A DNA stretch of 64,000 bases from contig JAFFJZ010000070.1 of the NCBI GenBank assembly GCA_018340375.1, positions 372,001-436,000 of the forward strand. Reading direction: 5' to 3'. A model generated the notes under the pieces. It saw only the letters and a program-made list of their open reading frames with translations. It had not been told where the DNA came from and searched no databases. Origin of the DNA: Gonatopus flavifemur. Taxonomy: Eukaryota; Arthropoda; Insecta; Hymenoptera; Dryinidae. Numbering within the stretch: position 1 is the stretch's first letter; each line of letters opens with the position of its first letter. A program made the translations under genes and the position numbers. This document shows positions 34,610 to 45,367 of the stretch, in pieces.

Positions 34610-34716
34610 CCCTTAGGGGGATTTACTTCATTCTGACCAAAACGCTTCATTCTCCCTCCAATTTTTTGGCGAAAAATGAATCATTTCGGTCGGAATGGCG
34701 TAAATTTTCCCAAGGG
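34610..34716. mobile_element. Short palindromic MITE, copy 3 of 3
   Basis: CCCTTAGGGGGATTTACTTC ... GACCAAAACGCTTCATTCTC and an inverted half ending AATTTTCCCAAGGG. No target duplication identified. Confidence 0.65.
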
Positions 34717-36115
34717 ACTCAACACACAATGTATCATTTTGTATAGGAAAGCACTGATAGAAATTTTTTACTTGATTCCAACTTGATTTCAACTTGATTG
34801 AATCAATAGAGATGAACACCATCGGATGATGCTGCATTTTAATGCAGCTTCAAAGTGGAGTGGGATGGTTGTAAATATGGTTTTATCGGATGCTGCTAGT
34901 TCTACAATTATGAGATTGCACAATTGCATGAGATTTTTGTCAGTATGAACAGGGACGTCAGTACATTTTCTTCCAAGTCGTAGTTCACCAGTGAGCGGAG
35001 GGGGCAAGGTAGAAATTTTTATCATCCTTGTGAGAGTTGTGTGAATTCATAGTCACGAATGTGAACTGTGAATATGATTCCATCCCAAGTTAGCTTCCTT
35101 ACTATGAACTCAATAGCAATATAAGAATCAATCTTGGAAAGGAAAGATTTTTCCCAAAACTTACGATGAAACGCTTATATTTTACCAGGGAAGAACATAT
35201 TTCATTTGTAGATTCCGAGATATGGAATTGCATGGTTGTACCAAAGTGAAGCTTGGTTTTTCAAGGGCTACCAGGGTGATGATGATGTTCCTGAATGTGA
35301 ATATCACTTCATCTCACAATGTTTCCAAGTAAAATCCTCCAGTGTGAACCTTTACCTGAAATTTGGCCCAGATCACTATTTTTCATGCTGCATAAGAAAA
35401 GCGATTTGATGAACCCAGCTGATCACATGAGCCTTTGTGACATGATGAATCGCTACGAGATTCGCGTGGTGGTACCAGGGTACTCAAGTCAACAACATTC
35501 GCCATCTGAAACTGTAGAGGACATTACTATCGCCACCAACACATACCTCTTCTTCGTGTGCACCAACGAGCTCTACATATATACTGGGGTAAGCCCAGCC
35601 ATACACAGTTTGGGAGACAACAGGGACACGGAACGGTAGGGCAGTTGGTCCTCTTGTACAACCTCTGATTGGTTGGAATCGACAAAATGGCGTCACTCAA
35701 TGCAGCGTGAATGTGAGAAGCGGTATGTGTCAGGGGGCTACAGTGCTGCCCTCTAAAGTTTCAAATGGCGAACACAAAACGGCTTGGATACCCTGGGTGG
35801 CACCGCGCACGACCCTCATAGCACAAATGTCCTGGTGAAAATAAAGCCTGGAAGTACGACGAAAGCGTAAGCTGAAAGTCATTCAAGCGTAATAAGCGTA
35901 CTGAAGAGTTATTGAGGTGTAATTCAGGAGTGAATAGGAATATTCTCAGGCTTTATTTGTTTCAATAGCTACTTCCTTCACTTTTGGATTCTCACAAGTG
36001 CGTGGTTGTCATAACATCAAACAGCTCTTGAAGAGTCTTCGGATGCAGTAAAGCTTACACAGGAAGATCGGAATTATTATTTTCTTTCAACATTTGAGCC
36101 CAGAGTTTGATTCAG
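34717..36115. other. No supported gene; one unassigned ORF
   Basis: An open frame at 35319-35639 (106 codons, MFPSKILQCEPLPEIWPR...) has a GGGTAAGC donor-like site near 35589 but no motif I recognise. It could be a host exon or chance. The rest shows no coding signal. Confidence 0.35.
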
Positions 36116-36681
36116 CGCCCTAAAAAATCCCTAGAACCCGTGTTACATACGACAATTTAATTTCATTCATTTGGGCCAGAATCACTATATTTACGTGTGT
36201 CATATTGGATTCACTATCTTGAATTCGTTTTTTGACGTCAGATTCGAATTCCTCACCCTCCAAAACCCCTAGGACCCATGTTTCATACAAATCTGTCCAC
36301 AAATGCGAAGTTGACTAGATTCACGTCCGCCACCTTGAATCCGCTATCATGAATTCAAGATTCCACCCCAGATCCGAATTCAGCACCCTCGGAAACCCCT
36401 AGAACCCATGTTCCATATAAATCTGTACGTGAATGCAAAATTGACTAGATTCACGTCCGCCATGTTGGATCCGCCATCTGGAATTCGTTTTTCGACACTA
36501 GATTCCAATTCCTCACCCTTCAAAACCCCTAAGACCCATGTTTCACATGAATCTGTCCACAAATGCAAAATTGACTCAATTAACGTCCGACATCTTGGAT
36601 CCACCAACTTGAATTCGTTTTCCGACGTCTGATTCTAATTCCTCACCCTTCAAAACCGCTAGAACCCATGTTGCATATAAA
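36116..36681. repeat. ~128-bp tandem array (GTCCGCCATNTTGGATCCGCC units)
   Basis: Units contain AATCTGTCCACAAATGCAAAA then TTCACGTCCGCCA and ACCCCTAGAACCCATGTT. Copies start near 36291, 36419 and 36549. The array is broken by an element at 36682 and resumes at 39834. Confidence 0.8.
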
Positions 36682-37120
36682 GGCCATAGGGGCATAAGCA
36701 TGGTGAATCGGCCCCCGAGAGCTATCGAATTCATACTCCCAGGATAAGTTGGTACTATGAATGTACTAAGATCCTGAAAATTCCAGGCTCCTACCTCAAC
36801 TGGTTTTTGAGTTTTTGAAAAAAAACGGAAAAATAGAAAAAAATTTTCCTTTGGAGAATGGCTGAACCGATTTCAATCAAATTCGAATATGTTCTTACTG
36901 CACTTAGGAGTGTCCTATAAAAAAAATATCAGACATGCCGCGTCATATTGACCTTTGAAAAAAAATCACCTCCCCCAAAAAACTCTTTCTACCCATGATA
37001 CGCCCCTGGTACAAGAATGAAATTATGAATTTTGAGAGCCTTCTATCCTCACCTACAACATATAATCAAGTCAAATTTTCCCTAGCGGTATGCCATAGTC
37101 AATAAAAATAAAAACCGTTT
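36682..37120 (+). repeat. Left TIR of the SWIM-finger element
   Basis: It matches the inverted right arm through CAAAAACTCAAAAACCAGTT-type landmarks to the motif AAAACCGTTTTT at about 37120. Confidence 0.85.
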
Positions 37121-37129
37121 TTCCCGAAC

Positions 37130-37425
37130 AATGTCGGATTAAAAAATTCTCTATCTCTCTCCAATGAACCTGTACCAAAAAATAACTCATAGAAAACTGC
37201 TGGTAGGGGGTCTTCTGGCCGAAACAGTTTTTGGCGAGACTGACATGATTTGACAATCAATAGTCATTTTTAGAGGTAACTAGAATATAACTATTGATTG
37301 TCAAATCATGTTGATTCGGCCAAAAACTATAAAAGGCCAAAAGGCCCCCTACCAAAACTGCTTTATACGTTTGGGGAGATACAGAAAATTCCTCAATCCA
37401 CCACTGTTTCCGAATAATTTGGATT
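37130..37425. repeat. Internal foldback
   Basis: The inner arms 37244-37264 and 37290-37310 (CATGATTTGACAATCAATAG + T) are perfect. Imperfect pairing continues outward through GGTAGGGGG / CCCCCTACC to about 37130 and 37425. Confidence 0.8.
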
Positions 37426-38190
37426 TATTTGAATATTCGAAGTGTTATTTTCATGAAATTGTTCGAAAGATCATTACTACTCACATGCATGATTTGAAAT
37501 CATTGAATCTACTTGACGCACTATACGAATGAATAGATAGAATCCATTTGATCCACGTTTTATGCTTCAACTGATATCCATAAGATCATTGAAATAACTA
37601 GATAATGTGTTGAACGATATTGCAACTAATGATTAAAAAAATTTCAGCTTCGTAATTTCGTCTACGAACCACGATAAGTATTGTCGCCTATCAATGCGGT
37701 GGATTAGTTCACGGGGGGGACCAAAAAACATTCAGAACATATTTTTTCATGAAGTGTTATGATATTGAAGTGTGACATAGTTGGTGGAAATATGATCGTC
37801 AATTTATGAAACAACAGTTGAATAACGCAAACGTGAAGTGAGTCCCTTACCTCATGTGCGTCGTTAATCCACGTAGGTTATTTTTTCCCAGTACATATTC
37901 TTCAACGGTTTCGCTTAATTTAATTATCGATTTGAGAATAGCTGCGAAAACCCGGATCTCGTGTTTGTATGATACAGGTCATAATGATGTATTGAAAACC
38001 CCGCTATCGATATCAATTAGCCAGACATTTTAAAAATGTTGTGATCTAAAACTGATGATAAAAAGTGTTTCATTCGTTCAAAGTTCCTCAAAAAAGTTCC
38101 GGGTATTCCAAAACGTATTTCATCAATCGAAGACTTAAACACTTATTCCTCAGTTTCCAGTAGTGATATTCGTGTTGGTGATTGGATATG

Positions 38191-38580
38191 GGCACTGGTC
38201 CATGTCAATATAAACAAACTATATCATATCTGGCCGAAATGATGGATGAATCGGGTGAAATAAGCATTTAGTTTGTTAAAGAACAATCTAATATTTCAAA
38301 AGCTCAGGTCCAATCTCGTCACGTTGGCAGGAAAGCTTATAGATGCTTTATTGAATATTATCCGAATGGCATTGATTTTACAGCAATAAAGAGATACTAC
38401 TGTGAATGTCCCAATGGACGGAGAACTGTTGGCTGCTGTTCACACGTTGCAGCAATTATTTATTATTGAGCTTATGGAAGATATAAATCTAAAATCCTCA
38501 AACCAGCTGCGGTGCTCAGTAAATTGTTCAATAGCGACAATATCAACGTTATCATTGAAGGGGACAGCGATGAAGATTGA
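38191..38580 (+). pseudogene. C-terminal SWIM zinc-finger fragment of a transposase-like protein
   Basis: A 130-codon frame reads YKQTISYLAEMMDESGE, AQVQSRHVGRKAY, then the SWIM-type motif YYCECPNGRRTVGCCSHVAA (C-x-C ... C-x-H), and ends in an acidic tail EGDSDED. I know this tail from a repeated insect family with a SWIM finger, thought to be transposase-derived. Two in-frame stops are visible (TAG near 38270 and TGA after AAIIYY near 38468). The N-terminal catalytic part is not recognisable upstream. Its position between the long TIRs suggests it belongs to the element. Confidence 0.7.
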
Positions 38581-39396
38581 TGAAATGCTGATTCATAGTT
38601 CAAGTCTTTAAATACTTTATATTATATTCGTTTTCAAATGAGAATCTGGATCCGTTTCTTATGTTCCGTCATGTTTTTTTTCATTAATCGAATAAAATTG
38701 TATGTCAAATATAATGGTCAAAGTATTTTTAACAATATATTTTTTCAACAAACAAAATTCGAAGTGAGCCTTTGGTTATTTTATAATAATTGTGTCCTCC
38801 TCCACAACCGTTATTCTCAGTTGTTTGTTCTGTCATTGCTCATCCCACATAGCAATAGGGATTATTCTGTTTCAAAAGTATGAAACATATTCTAAAAGAT
38901 ATCATCTAAATGTCTTATGCAACATGACGAGAACGAATGAGGAAAAACTTTTTCTATCATTTATGTCTCTATTCTCAAATAACTCTATTCCTCGATATTC
39001 CTATCCTTAAATAAGTCTATTCCCTATCAATTGGATATAAATGTTTGTTGTTTTGTATATATAAGAACAGAGATTTGTAAGAATAGAGATATTTAGGAAT
39101 AGAGTTATTTGAGAATAAAGAAGTCAGAATACAGTTCTTGTTCTGCCGTTTGATTATTTCAATAAGTTCATTCAAATCAATCAAACAATTGAAAAATCGC
39201 CGAAATTAAGGGAAGTGGAGGAAGGTTTCATATGGTGATTAGTTGTGAATATTGATTTTTATTTTCATGCGTAGAAAAATATTCCCAATTGTTTTTTTTT
39301 GTGAGATGGATTATTCGTATTAGAACCATTCAAATTTTGAACAATTACATAAAAGTGACACTTGAATTATTGAGATAAATCAAAATTATTCATGAA

Positions 39397-39833
39397 AAAC
39401 GGTTCTTTTTATCAACCATGGCGTACCGCTAGGAAAAATTTGACCCAATTATATGTTGTAAGGGAGGATATAAGGCTCACGAAATTCATTATTTCATTCT
39501 TGTACCAGGGGTGTATCATAGGTAAAAAAATATTTTTGGGGAAAAATGATTTTTTTTCAACGGGAAATATGACGCAGCATGTGTGATATTCTTTTATGGG
39601 ACACTCCTGAGTGCAGTAAGAACATAGTGAAATTTCATTGGAATCGGTTCAGCCATTCTCAAGAGAAAAATTTTTTTCTATTTTTCAGTTTTTTTTTCAA
39701 AAACTCAAAAACCAGTTGAGGTAGGAGCCTGAAATTTGAAGGATCTCAGTACATTCATACTACCAATTTATCCTGAAAGTATGAATTCGATAGCTCTCGG
39801 GGGCCGATTCACCATGCTTATGCCCCTATGGCC
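39397..39833 (-). repeat. Right TIR of the SWIM-finger element
   Basis: Inverted partner of 36682-37120; it ends GCTTATGCCCCTATGGCC. Confidence 0.85.
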
Positions 39834-39965
39834 TCTGTCCATAAATGTAAACTTGACTAAATTCACGTCCGCCATCTTGAATCTGCATCTTGAATCCGGG
39901 ATTCGACTCCAGGTTCGGATTCAGCACCCTCGAAAACCCCAGGACCCATGTTCCATAATAATTCA
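39834..39965. repeat. Tandem array resuming after the element
   Basis: TCTGTCCATAAATGTAAACT then TTCACGTCCGCCATCTTGAA matches the units at 36116-36681. Confidence 0.8.
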
Positions 39966-40010
39966 TCGATCCAAGCCAAGATAACGGATATTCAAAGACT
40001 GCAGAGAAAA

Positions 40011-40011
<1 letters not shown>

Positions 40012-40069
<58 letters not shown>
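40012..40069. repeat. (AT)n microsatellite
   Basis: An uninterrupted AT dinucleotide run of about 55 bp. Confidence 0.98.
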
Positions 40070-40075
<6 letters not shown>

Positions 40076-40298
40076 ACAGTGAATAGAGTGATATCATTGT
40101 TGTTCTTCTTATTATCATTCTCTGTATTAACCGCGCCGTTGTCTCCTACTCTATCAAGGTCTACTTCATCGTTGTTGAATAGGGAGGCTGGAGAGAAGTT
40201 TGAATTCTTTAAAGAATCACAGTACCATCACACATGCGATACTTTATAATTTCACGAAGATAAATTCAAATTTTTTCAAAAATCATCGATATACTATA

Positions 40299-40676
40299 CA
40301 GGGCGTCCCATTTGAAACAGGACAGCTGGATAACTCTTCAGGGAATGGAGGGGGAAAAAATTGTTCAGATAAAAATTGTAGGGTTCAAAGGGGGCCATAA
40401 GATGGTGGCCTTGAATTTGACCTGGAGGTCAATTTTGAGCATGATTGATGGTCAAAGTATGTTTTTTCAAATGGAAAACCCTAAGTTCGACCTCAGAAAT
40501 GAGAAGAGCGGAAAATTTTACGTCCGAATATGTTAACATATCAGGTCAATTAGAGGTCATTTGAAGGTCAAAAAACCATTTTCTATGGATTTTCACGGAA
40601 AAGCCTCAAACGAGTTGTTTCTCTGACCAAAGTTATCGAAGTTAAAGTGAAACCCCACGTTTCGACCTTGAATTCG
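40299..40676 (+). repeat. Left TIR of the DUF4817 element
   Basis: It pairs with 41926-42301; both contain CCATTTGAAACAGGACAG near the tip and CCCCACGTTTCGA at the inner limit. Confidence 0.9.
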
Positions 40677-40793
40677 ACCTTGAGAACGATAATGAATGCC
40701 AAATTTGAAACAATAATCAAAAAATTATTTATTTTTCCAGTTCGTCGTTTTATAATTACAGATGGCACGAATCCGTTGACGGGTAAGACACAC

Positions 40794-41825
40794 TTATTGC
40801 AGGAGATGTTCGAATTGACCGCCATTTACTTCAATACATAACTCCAGCCGGCGTCGAAAGTTTCCAAGAACAGACTGAAAAACTTCTGCACGAATATTCG
40901 CAATTGCGTATCTGATGCGTTGTTGTAGATCCACAGGTGTTGTTGGTCGGTTGGTATAAACGACATTTTTCACGTAACCCCACAAATAAAAATCTAGAGG
41001 GGTGAGATCAGGAGATCTTGCCGGCCACAGTACAAATCCACCTCGACCAATCCAACGATTGGGGAAAAGGATATTTAGATGATCCCTCACACATCGAGCA
41101 AAGTGTGGTGGTGCACCGTCTTGCTGATACCACATCCTCTGCCTAGTTGCTAATGTCACATCTTCCATGAGAACTGGTAATTCATTCTGTGAAAACTGTA
41201 GATAATGAGGACCGTTAACAGTTCCATAAAAAAAATACGGCCCAATAACTTGATCGTCTAGAATTCCACACCAAACATTTATACTCCACCGATGCTGATG
41301 ATCAACTTGTTGAGTCCAGTGCGGGTTTTGCGCTGATCAATAGTGGCTATTGTGACGATTTAACAAGCCAGTACTTTGAAACGTTGATTCATCACTGAAA
41401 AGAACATATCGAAAGATAGCCCAATGGCAAAAGTTAACCCGATTCTGCATATCTTGTTGAGATAATTCTTGGGTCAGTGTGATGTGGTACGGATGATATT
41501 GAGCAGCTTGTAGAATTCTGTGTGCCGTACTGCGTGGAGTACCCAAATCGCGTTCAATATCACGTAAACTAACATGAGGATTCATGTGTATTATTGCTAA
41601 AACAGCAACGCATCGAGGGTCGTTGAAGTTGAAACCTTGATTTCGGCGTTCACCAATCCTTCCTTGTCGACAATTTCTTTCAACTTGGCGAATGACTTCT
41701 GGAGAAGGATGATGCTGCCGATCTCCAAACCGCTCTCTGTACAATCGTGACGCTCTTTGATACACTCCGCGACACTCACCCAAGATCATTAAAATATCAA
41801 CACATTCGTTAGGTGAATAAACCAT
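40794..41825 (-). pseudogene. DUF4817/DDE transposase with one internal stop
   Basis: The start at 41825 gives MVYSPNECVDILMILGE, a DUF4817-type N-terminus. Then come HMNPHVSLRDIERDLGTPR and YHPYHITLTQELS, and the first catalytic block FRYVLFSDESTFQSTG. TGA at 41337-41339 stands where relatives have Trp (HY-W-SAQNPHW). The frame then continues NVWCGILDDQVIGPYFFYG, MWYQQDGAPPHFAR (second Asp), WPARSPDLTPLDFYLWGYVK (third acidic residue) and ends ...EVNGGQFEHLLQ. The spacing of the last two catalytic positions (about 36-41) differs from mariner DD34D. A small in-frame deletion sits before FRYV. One base change from an open frame. Confidence 0.88.
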
Positions 41826-41925
41826 TTTGAACTCGCACTTACACCGTAAACGATGGAAACTTCTTGATGATCATTTTCGTACTGATATGAAGAATAAACC
41901 CTGAAGGTTAGTTCTGTTCACTTTC

Positions 41926-42301
41926 AATTCAAGCTCGAAACGTGGGGTTTCACTTCAACTTCAATAACTTTGGTCAGAGAAACAACTCGTTTGAGGCTTT
42001 TCCGTGAAAACCCATAGAAAATGGTTTTTTGACCTGCAAATGACCTCTAAATGACCTGATATGTTAACATATTCGGACGTAAAATTTTCCGCTCTTTCCA
42101 TTTCTGAGGTCGAACGTAGGGTTTTCCATTTGAAAAAACATACTTTGACCATCAATTATGCTCAAAATTGACCTCGAGGTCAAATTCAAGGTCACCATCT
42201 TATGGCCCCCTTCGAACCCTACAACTTTTATGTGAACAATTTTCCCCCCCTCCATTCCCTGAAGAGTTATTCAACTGTCCTGTTTCAAATGGGACGCCCT
42301 G
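41926..42301 (-). repeat. Right TIR of the DUF4817 element
   Basis: Inverted partner of 40299-40676; it ends GGGACGCCCTG. Confidence 0.9.
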
Positions 42302-42337
42302 TATATATATTGAATACAATTTGTTCGTGGTACTTAC

Positions 42338-42482
42338 CGATTGATGCGTGATAGTTTTCTATTACTTCATTCACATGAGGGATCCTGCTCGTATTCTGTG
42401 TATCGGAGAGAATAGTCTCTGCTAAAATATCACGCAATTCAGTGATATTATCGAGTTTATTGACGAAATATATACGTGCCAT
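42338..42482 (-). CDS. Candidate host exon with strong splice donor
   Basis: Reading leftward from ATG 42482 the frame is MARIYFVNKLDNITELRDIL ... NEVIENYHASIG, 48 codons, and ends at a consensus donor GTAAGTA (42337-42331). The protein is not recognised. The DUF4817 element inserted about 30 bp into the following intron, so it need not disrupt the coding sequence. A one-base shift would join it to the small frame just upstream (42658-42506), so the true start may lie there. Confidence 0.45.
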
Positions 42483-42505
42483 TAACGACGCACCACACTC
42501 AATCA

Positions 42506-42658
42506 CTAATTTTCAAATAATTGTAATAGTTCTTCACAATCTTCTTCTACATTGTCTTGCCTCAATTTGACCACATAACCATTGAAGAATCCAATGTTAC
42601 CTGTAGCCACAAACGCACATTTGGCACGCTTGATGATGCATTTCTTCATGGTACTCAT
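42506..42658 (-). CDS. Small open frame upstream of the candidate exon
   Basis: Fifty codons from ATG 42658: MSTMKKCIIKRAKCAFVATG, NIGFFNGYVVKLRQDNVEED, then CEELLQLFEN and TAG. It ends 23 bp before the next ATG on the same strand. A further donor GTAAGTG lies at 42755-42749, upstream. It could be an upstream ORF, or part of one coding region split by a frameshift. No family recognised. Confidence 0.35.
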   Translation of the reverse strand: MSTMKKCIIKRAKCAFVATGNIGFFNGYVVKLRQDNVEEDCEELLQLFEN

Positions 42659-43276
42659 TATGGAAAGTGAAACAAGTGAAACACAAAGACAGAAAAATCA
42701 CAAGATAGTAACAATAATGATGATAATAATGAAAGACCCTAGAACAATCACTTACAGTTTATAAAAAATGTCACTCTTCCACTTTCCGCGAGATGAAACT
42801 TGGAACATCACCGATGTAATCCGCAATTATCCCGAGAAATTCACACTTGTGAAAAAATCGCGGAATGAATATACTTTTGTGTAACAATAAGTGAAGAACG
42901 AAGTGACACTACTACAAGGTATACACGAAATGTTGACGATGCAATGGATCAAATGTATCTGTTGAAAATTTGACAAGACATGTATTTTCACCCCATTGAA
43001 TCTATGGGATTCGAAACCCCACCACCGCCACCATTTGTGAGAATGTGTGTTACAATTACATAGGGAAGTCATCTCAAGATTACCAAATCGTTTCCATGAT
43101 AAGGATGTAATAAAACAAGTATTTAACATGTACGATGGAAACATCAAAGAAGCTGTAAAAAGTGAGCTCATGAGTGAAAATCTCTTTAGCGAGTCCTATT
43201 TCGATGTTGTTTATGAAGAATTATGTACTCTCCATTCGGATGATCTGATTATTTATTCAATGGATACTCAAATAAT

Positions 43277-44879
43277 AAACTCTCTAGGACGACAATTGAT
43301 GAAAACGGAAGAGAAAATAGAACAGTGGATCAATCATTTGGAAAACTTGTATAGAGGAAACGATGATATAGCACTTTTAGAGAAGGAGGAGGATGTAGAT
43401 GAGGAAGAATTGGGAGATTCGATATTGAGATCAGAATTCGACAAGGCTTTGAAAGAATTGGAAAATAATGAAGCGCCGGGCATAGATGGCATAAGTGCAG
43501 ACCTCATAAAAGCCTCCGGTGAAGGGACTCGCGACGCACTGTTTAAATTGATGAGAGATATGTACGAAAAAGGAGAAGTACCGGAAGATTTCCAAAAGAA
43601 TAAAATTGTTGCTATCCCGAAGAAACAAGGGGCAGACAAATGCGAGAACTACAGAACGATCAGTTTAACTTGAGATGCTCCGAAAATACTGATCAAAATT
43701 ATATACAGGAGGATGGAGAATAAAATAGAGAGTAGATTGACAGAAGATCAGTTTGGTTTCAGAAAAAATAGGGGAACGCGAGAAGCAATTTTAGCACTCA
43801 GGGCAGTAATAGAGAATAGGATAGCGCTGAAGAAATCTGTGTACATAGGTTTTGTAGATATACAAAAGGCTTTCGATGATGTGGACTGGGAGAAGATGTT
43901 TGCGATCCTGAAGAAGGTGTGAATAAATTATAAAGATAGAAGAATAATATACGAATTTCATAAGAATCAAAGTGCAATAATAGACATAGAGAGTCAGGAA
44001 GGGGAAGCACAAATAAGAAGAGGGGTGAGACAAGGATGCTCATTATCGCCACTGATTTTCAATTTATATATAGAAGAAGCAATGAACGAAGTGAAGGAGG
44101 AAATTCAATCGAAATTACAGATTCAGGGAGGAAATATAAGTATGTTGAGATTCGCGGATGACATAGCTATATTGGCCACGAGTAGTACTGAGTTAGGAAA
44201 TATTCTCAACACTATGAGAACCATATTATTGGAGAACTATTGTATGAATAAGAATAAAGACAAAACAAAATTCATGATGTGTACAGCAGCGAAAACAGCT
44301 AGACGAACGAAAATCAAAATAGATACCGAGACAATTGAACGGGTGAAAGAATTCAAATATCTAGGAACCATAATTACAAAGAACGGCAGAAACGAAAGAG
44401 ATATAAGGGCAAGAATAGCACAAGGGAAACAGGCTTTCCACCAAAAGAGACAGTTATTATGCTCAAAAAATATAAGCTTGGAAGTAAGGAAGAAATTCTT
44501 GCAAAGTTACGTTTGGAGCACAGCATTATATGGTTGCGAAACTTGGACAATGGGGAAAACTGATCAACGAAGACTTGAAGCTTCTGAAATGTGGTGTTAT
44601 AGGAGGATGCTCAGAATAAAATGGATAGACAAAGTCAAAAATGAAGAATATATCTTATAGGACACACATTACGGCATGACAGTTTATTGAAAACAATATT
44701 GGAAGGGAAAATGAATGGTAAAACTGATAAAGGTAGACCTAGAGCAAGTTATATGAAGCAAATCGTACAAGACAAGGGATGTAGTAGATATGTAGAAATT
44801 GAACGTTTGGCGGATAATAGACAGGGGTGGAGGGTTTCATCAAACCAGTCGTAAGACTGATCACTCCATGATGATGATG
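43277..44879 (+). mobile_element. LINE copy 2, with 11-bp target duplication and ATG-repeat tail
   Basis: ACTCAAATAAT flanks both sides exactly (43266-43276 and 44880-44890). The 3' end is a short (ATG)n tail (CCATGATGATGATG), typical of RTE-like LINEs. The 5' end is truncated within the region before the reverse transcriptase. It is the same family as 29300-30378. Confidence 0.9.
43283..44855 (+). pseudogene. Endonuclease-reverse transcriptase of LINE copy 2
   Basis: Starts SLGRQLMKTEEKIEQWINHL, then APGIDGISADLIKASGEGT and IVAIPKKQGADKCENYRTIS (RT motifs 0-2). It continues DQFGFRKNRGTREAI, VYIGFVDIQKAFDDVDWEKM, MRQGCSLSPLIFNLYI, MLRFADDIAILATSS (FADD) and LYGCETWTMGKTDQRR. Breaks: TGA at 43672, TGA at 43921, and a deletion of about 70 bp near 44650 that removes part of the C-terminal region and shifts the frame. 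It cannot make a working enzyme. It extends copy 1 toward the N-terminus. Confidence 0.88.
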
Positions 44880-45367
44880 ACTCAAATAATGTGGGGGTGC
44901 CATATTGTCAATGGTCGAGTCGACTTGTGTTCGCGTCGATCTCGTTCACTGACACGAATTTTTGTGATCAAAAGTGGAGTATTGAAATATTTTTCTGCAG
45001 TTTCGAATCTAGGAATAAGTGCTCCTGGTTTCTTGTGTGTGATTTTGCATTGGTGGAGTTGGTGGTGGAATTCCCAGTCATTTATAAATGACATTGTTGA
45101 TGGAAAAATGCATCATATCCCACACATGTCTGACGACCAAGGCGACACCTTTAATGTGAAATTTTGCACAAATAGAGATTTAGAAATCTCAAACACTGTA
45201 CCTTACGTCGATAACAGCGTGGGAATACAAGGGTACTGGAATTTCACATGATGATTAATCATCACAAATCGATAACACACATAAAAGTCTCACATAATGA
45301 AGAAATCTATGATCGACCCATGAGGCTCGGATGAGATGATACCAGAGCATATCTATTTTCTACCACG

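Larger units (their letters stand above)
36682..39833 (+). mobile_element. 3.15-kb DNA transposon with ~440-bp TIRs and SWIM-finger relic, no visible target duplication
   Basis: Arms 36682-37120 and about 39397-39833 are inverted copies ending GGCCATAGGGGCATAAGCAT. The flanking tandem units give the empty site: CATATAAATCTG is intact nearby, and here reads CATATAAA, element, TCTG. So the element sits between AAA and TCT with nothing duplicated or lost. The interior carries the C-terminal part of a transposase-like protein on the plus strand and a separate foldback at 37130-37425. Confidence 0.8.
40299..42301 (-). mobile_element. Complete DUF4817-type DNA transposon, 2.0 kb
   Basis: The terminal motif CAGGGCGTCCCATTTGAAAC is present at both ends, with TA flanks at 40297-40298 and 42302-42303. 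Inverted arms extend about 377 bp (40299-40676 and 41926-42301) and are strongly conserved. The transposase between them is complete apart from one nonsense codon. This copy defines the boundaries for the edge copy at 1-1311. Confidence 0.92.
43064..45251 (+). pseudogene. Unidentified open frame interrupted by a LINE insertion
   Basis: An open frame starts after an acceptor-like ..ATTACATAG at 43063 (EVISRLPNRFHDKDVIKQVF...). It runs to the LINE target duplication at 43266-43276. The same reading frame resumes at 44891 (WGCHIVNGRVDLCSRRSRS...) and stays open to a stop at 45249. Before insertion it would have been continuous over about 190 codons. I do not recognise the protein, and the second half could read in another frame. 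It may be a host exon or another repeat. Confidence 0.4.

Noticed and set aside
40010..40249. ORF with a Tyr/Ile repeat start as a small protein gene
   Set aside because: The start is the (AT)n microsatellite and the rest has no motif.
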